Source: Polytrichum commune (Eukaryota > Streptophyta > Polytrichopsida > Polytrichales > Polytrichaceae). From it: DNA of 64,000 nt. Below, one piece after another: positions 59,282-64,000 of this stretch (its first letter is position 1; each line of letters opens with the position of its first letter). The notes under the pieces were generated by a model, which had not been told where the DNA came from, did not search any database, and saw only the letters and a program-made list of their open reading frames with translations. A program made the position numbers and the translations under genes. The stretch lies in NCBI GenBank assembly GCA_950295325.1, contig OX485804.1:60978533-61042532 (forward strand). The letters are read 5' to 3'.

Positions 59282-60263
59282 AAGAATTTCTTTGAAAGAC
59301 ATGTACAAATTCACTACACAGTTCTGGTCTTTTCTTAGACCTTATTGAATTCCAGTCCTTATTCTACATTCTTCATATCAAAAATTCAATCACACCATAA
59401 GCTACGTATTATCATACATCCTCAGTCCTAAAATCCACATTTTTGTATACTATTGATGAGGAAGTAGATCAAGATCACATATGTGATCAACTTCTCAAGT
59501 TGGGGTGGTGATGAGATCCAACATCTGCCCAGAAGTTGTTTGATGTTCAACCTGCAATTTATGTTATCATGGATAAAGTGATAGCAAATAGAGGCATGCA
59601 TCACATGCTAACTTGCAGGAACTATTTTCATAAACCATCCAAGATGAGTATTCCAGGGCACACTTAAATCTCTTTCTGGGCATACAATTTTTTTCATATG
59701 AGCTGATTTATTGCAATCTCCTACCCTGAAAATGGGTGGACTTATAGATTTGGTGATCCCTCTTTGGAAGGATCAGGTAGGCCAAACTGTCATTTCATAC
59801 AAGTTAAGACACGTGGATGTAGAGCATTTGATTTCATAACCAAAGAACATTCCCCCCTGTATAGCGCTGATTCCAATTTGGTGCGATGCAGTCCTGATGA
59901 TCCTCTCCCTCTTCCATTTGCAAGTGGTTTGATCGTCAATGCGCAATATGTTATGAAACAATCAAGAATTCTTGGATTTGGTTATTATGCAACCACACTG
60001 TGATAAAGAAAGTTGCAGGCGTCTTCTTGTTGCTCGCAGAACCACAAAAGAAAACACTCCTACTGGAGCACATAAAAATACTGCAAAATCTTGACCACGA
60101 GAAAAAATGGCGAATTGTAGGTCGATATAATCCACTTGCCAATCCGCTCCTGGTACTCTCTGCCATAGCTGCCCCTACTACTAATCCTGAAATCATTGCG
60201 TGCACTAAGCTCTAATGGATGAATGCATGCCAAACTTGTGGTGGTCTCAACCCTAAATTTAGA

Positions 60264-60845
60264 TTGCTGATCATTCCGGGGTAGAATTCCACCATCTCGT
60301 GAGACTAGAGAAATCAATTCCAATGAAGTATATTTTGCAAGGGTAGACGACAATCTCTTCTGTTTGTCTCTAGGAAAGAAATTTTTAGTGATGATGTCTG
60401 CATTTGCGAGAGAAAGGCTCCTAACGCAACAAAGACTTATGTATGATGCAAATATTGCGAAACCTATGAATGCATCTATGTATGAATGCATGTCAAACCC
60501 TATATTTGGACTGCAACTCGTACTTCAGGCCCTTGAAGACTCCAAAACAGATCCGAATTGTTCAATTCAAATCTCCCACACATTTGAATGTTTGATCATA
60601 TATCAATCAGGAAGCTACTACTGATTTCGTACAGAAACGCAATTCTCACAGTTTAAGAAAAATTCTTCACCTCGTAGGCAATACATTAGAATGCTTACCG
60701 TTCACGAAGAAATCCAAGGAATCACAAGACAATCCGGAGTAGGGTTCCACTGTTTTGTGAGACTAGAGATACCAATGACACCATGGATGCAATCAACAAA
60801 GGCTGGAGACGAGAATCTCTTCTGGTTGACTCTTGGCAAGGATTA
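60264..60845. repeat. Duplicated segment inside the 59-61 kb element
   Basis: 60280-60378 and 60735-60840 share GGGTAGAATTCCAC or AGGGTTCCACTG, then GTGAGACTAGAGA, ATCTCTTCTG and TTGTCTCTAGGAAAG or TTGACTCTTGGCAAG in order. Direct duplication of about 100 bp, diverged. Confidence 0.5.
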
Positions 60846-61299
60846 TGCATGTAGGAGTTGGTGAATTTCATGTTTTCCCTCCATGTTTGTGATGGAAGTG
60901 ATAGAATTTCCAATGAGCAATTGTTGCGCAACATAAGGACAGCATGAACATTGCTGCGCAATATTAGGACCGGTTACCATATATAACGTTTAAAAAGTTT
61001 GCATAAATGCTCTTTGAAATTACCACGAATTGAGTTATAGTCACGTTTATACCATTCTCAAGGCATCGAATTCAAACCCATTTTGATAATCGAATGTTTC
61101 TATTGTCTGGGACATCGCAATCTTTAGTTCATATGACCATAGAATTAGCCTCAAAGACCCTAAATCAATGACTATTCCAAGTCATTTGAGATGAATTGGG
61201 CACAAACCCTATAGAAGGTCCTTTATTTATGTTGGGTGGATGAGAGGTATGCTCTAATATGATACATGTCCATAACTTCCTAGAAGATACTTCCAAGCA

Positions 61300-61752
61300 A
61301 TAAACTAGGACAACATACCGCTAGTTATTGATGAAAGGATTGAATTTGAGAAATAACTAGTTGAAGTTCAAGACTTCAGGAAAACAACCAATCCTTCTAG
61401 AAGAATCTTCGGGAATATACCTAAATTTATTAAAGAAACACCGAACGATCACAACACGGAACTTCTTGGACTTGGAAACAATGGGATGTTGACCGATTAA
61501 GACCAAAAATCTCCCAAGACGTTGCTCGAGTCCAAGGCGGAAGATGAAACGATAATTATTCACGAGCTGGTAATCATCAAGTGGGATGAAATAACCCGTA
61601 CTGTAGTTCCTTGGAGGCAAGGGTTTAGACATCCAACAAGGAAGGAGTGTAGGGGTTGGTTTGCCCATATCGGTAGCCATCCCGTGCTTCAAAGTAAAAT
61701 ATTTGCTCTTGCTTCACGAGGCAGCTTGACAAAATGGTTGGATCACATGTGA
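61300..61752 (+). pseudogene. Decayed coding fragment, family unknown
   Basis: One plus-strand frame can be followed for about 150 codons ending at TGA 61750-61752. It includes PLVIDERIEFEK, VQDFRKTTNPSRRIFGNIP, IIIHELVIIKWDEITRTVV and RGWFAHIGSHPVLQSKIF. It is interrupted by TAG near 61305, TAA near 61348 and TAA near 61498. Each stop could be one C-to-T step from a Gln codon. There is no frameshift. Amino-acid composition looks protein-like, unlike the reverse strand. I do not recognise the family; a mobile-element or host gene relic are both possible. Confidence 0.4.
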
Positions 61753-61759
61753 AGAAGAG

Positions 61760-63650
61760 TGGCAATTTACACTAGCGCTCTTGGGATTTTTTACTTGGAA
61801 ACTTCCAAAAGTGCAAAAGATGACCAACGGAGACCAATGGTGACCTTAATTTCTAGGAGCCCTCAACCCTATGTAAAACATGTCTATAGTCCATACCCTA
61901 TGTACGGACCATGGACATTCTAGAAGAGAGGTTTGTGGGGGACGAGCAACCCCATGGGACCGGGTAAAATCCCTCACTATCATTGGAATTTGAGGTTTTT
62001 AAAGGTACACAAGTATGGTTGTCCCTTCATAAATTTTGACTCTATTTATGTTTCTATGATGGTCCATGAACATGCTTATTCTCTGGTCATAGAGAGACTT
62101 CGTAATTGTGACTCATAATATCTTATTTTCCATCGATTACATAATAGGTGAGTTTTTTTTATATATATATTTTTGTAGAAAAATATGAGTGTTTGTGTGA
62201 TAGAGAGGATCTTTGAAAGTCGTACTTGGGTAATTGTTCCAGTGGCGGTTAGGGATGACATGTTATTGACCACGTTGGCCTAGCCTTGCAAAGTTTTACG
62301 TGGGCGTCTCCCCTAGCTTACCTACTAAGCAATTGGGATGGCCCATGGCATGCTCTGTGTAGTTGGTGCCGCTCCCAGGCTGACTTGTAGAGGACGGAGG
62401 GGGGGAGTTGCTTAATAAAATCATGTTATTTACAAAAGGGAACAAAGGTAGATATATGGAAAATAGTGAAAATAAGTTGATTTGGCCAAAAAGAAAGGTT
62501 TGAAATTTGTGTAATATTTTTCAAAGATGAACTAGAGGAAATGATGAGGAATGCAAGTTGTTTTGTAATTTTATTCCGTATAGATAATTAGTTACATTTT
62601 TCAAAGAGGCAAGTAAGTCAAACCCCCTATTTGTACACTAGAGTCTTCCTGATATGAGAACCAAAGTATCATACTCCGCATATGAATGCACACGTAATTG
62701 TTAACTCAATAGCACCCAAAAGTGATTTTAAGTGGTGTGAAACAACACCTATCTGGCTAATTATTGCATCCCACCTATCATTGCATCCTTTTTGGGCTAT
62801 CATTCTAGTAGTGGTCATGGTCATTAGTCACTAGCGTAAACATGCTCTCACATACACAAATGAATATTATTATCTCGATTGTTGCCTAGGATTGCTTCCA
62901 AGTCCCCACCCACCATTCCCACAAGGAAGGTAACCCATAAGTTACTTAAGCATTAGAGTTATTTGTAATGTCCCTCAAAGAGGGACAAAATCTTGGGTTC
63001 ATTCCTTCTTTGAGAAAACTTTCTACTCAAAGCTTGTTAACTCATTATGTATTTGAGCCTGTTTTGAAAGTTGGGTGGAAACTTTTGGTACTTTCACTTT
63101 CTATCATTCAAACTTTGAGAGAATTTAAGATCTAAAACATGGTATGCGCACGGGACATGTTATCAGCCTACGCAAGTCTAGCTTTGCCCACCCATCCTAG
63201 CTAGATAAACTCAGAAAAACGGTTTTCAATAGCCCAACACCACTCTAAGTATGTGATAATCTAAACATGAAGAAAACTTGGGTGACTTTATGTTGTTCTC
63301 TTTAAACTCAAGGTTTGGGACCAAATCCATGGTTCTATCTTGCTTTACATTACGAATAACTATAATGGCCTCACCTAACCATCAATGTTGAGTGAGATTG
63401 ACACAAGCGCCAGTGACATAATTCATTAGACTCACTTTCCCAATGAATTATTGGCATGAATACGTTCACAAACCATCCCAACACCATCCGTGTCGGAGGC
63501 TAGATAGGGCAAAGGTAGGTATGTGGTGTAATTCGGTTCATTTTTCATGTCCTTCGATTTCAATGGATTACACTTACACAACAAAACGTGTGTTGCATTA
63601 GCAAATATGTAATGACACGTCAACAAAATTCATGTTTCCCATGATTTAGT
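61760..63650. other. Intergenic DNA
   Basis: No gene is supported. Besides the R3 reverse copy, the region has only short frames. A G-rich patch (GGACGGAGGGGGGGAG) is at about 62393. Confidence 0.4.
62455..62805 (-). repeat. Dispersed repeat R3, inverted copy
   Basis: This is the reverse-complement partner of 55490-55840, in opposite orientation 6.6 kb away. See that entry for the shared blocks. Confidence 0.7.
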
Positions 63651-63654
63651 CACG

Positions 63655-63855
63655 GTGATTAGATCGAAGTGCTGATTTGTTGATTTTTAAAATTGAATGG
63701 GTATGTTCTTCCAATTGTGTTCATTATAAAATGTGAAGAAGTTGATAAAATTTGAAGATGTAGTCCAATCCTTTTAAAACATGTGTCTTTATGATGTTTG
63801 TTCATTGATCCTCACCTAACCACACACCAATCAAATTTAGGTGTCTGACTAAGAA
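63655..63855 (+). repeat. Dispersed repeat family R1, copy 7 (best preserved)
   Basis: It reads TTCTTCCAATTGTGTTCATT, GATGTAGTCCAATCCTTTTA, ACATGTGTCTTTATGATGTT, TGATCCTCACCTAACCACAC, ACCAATCAAATTTAGGTGTC. Other copies align to this one best. Confidence 0.85.
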
Positions 63856-64000
63856 ATGTAACGGAATAACACCCACATAGCTTAAGGTAAGTGCCCTCAA
63901 TAAAGCAACACAACTTAGGTGGTGTGTAGGCTTATGTTGGTATACACCTATGTACATATCTCACTTGCTTGAAAAAGTAGGACTTCAAATATTAGATTGT

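Larger units (their letters stand above)
59016..60979. mobile_element. Candidate 1.96-kb DNA element with long inverted ends
   Basis: The left end TGGTAGACGGTCCTAATATT, continuing GCGCA, and the reverse complement of the right end (TGGTAACCGGTCCTAATATT, continuing GCGCA) match with two differences, inside TA dinucleotides (59014-59015 and 60980-60981). A degenerate copy of the terminus also sits at 59222-59275. No intact transposase is seen; open frames (59764-60003 plus, 60060-60491 minus) have no recognised domain. TA flanks would fit a mariner-like duplication but are weak evidence. Alternatively two smaller foldback elements flank ordinary DNA. Confidence 0.5.

Overview
The window is nuclear DNA of a land plant. 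The evidence is TTTAGGG-type telomeric arrays, short GT-AG introns, a plant-type signal-peptide-peptidase-like (SPPL) gene with a PA domain, and a bHLH gene with an ACT-like C-terminus. Gene density is low, intron sizes are modest, the DNA is AT-rich, and the transposon proteins are of kinds I associate with bryophyte or other seed-free plant genomes. I favour a moss-like genome, but the species cannot be fixed from this sequence.

Layout. 1-10 kb: a tandem repeat, an interstitial telomeric array, G-runs and several non-autonomous or dispersed repeats. 10-15 kb: a cluster of GC-rich perfect palindromes, then a decayed transposon-type gene (DUF7869-like) that keeps one reading frame through about 990 codons but carries four stop codons. 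15-16.5 kb: two minisatellites and a reverse-transcriptase relic. 17.3-21.2 kb: a bHLH gene whose bHLH and ACT-like exons are clear but whose linker exons hold two in-frame stops. 22-31 kb: mostly non-coding, with one Harbinger-type MITE and one weak small-gene candidate. 31-39 kb: a decayed divergent pair, with a minus-strand gene ending in an amino-methyltransferase-like domain and a plus-strand SWIM zinc-finger transposase-like gene. They flank a tandem array of GGCCGTTAACGGCC palindromes. 39-44 kb: non-coding, with a foldback element. 44.5-50 kb: an intact 14-exon SPPL protease gene on the minus strand. 52.8-54.4 kb: an intact single-exon gene for an unidentified coiled-coil protein, with a degenerate copy of its 3' end directly behind it. 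54.7-64 kb: MITEs, inverted repeats, dispersed repeats and one decayed coding fragment.

Only the SPPL gene and the 53-kb coiled-coil gene look intact; the bHLH gene may be expressed in truncated form. Every decayed gene I could follow is broken mainly by stop codons that one C-to-T or G-to-A change explains, with few frameshifts, as expected if 5-methylcytosine deamination erodes silenced DNA. The most unusual locus is 31-39 kb, possibly the remains of one element carrying both a transposase and a DNA-methyltransferase-like protein under a shared palindromic control region.
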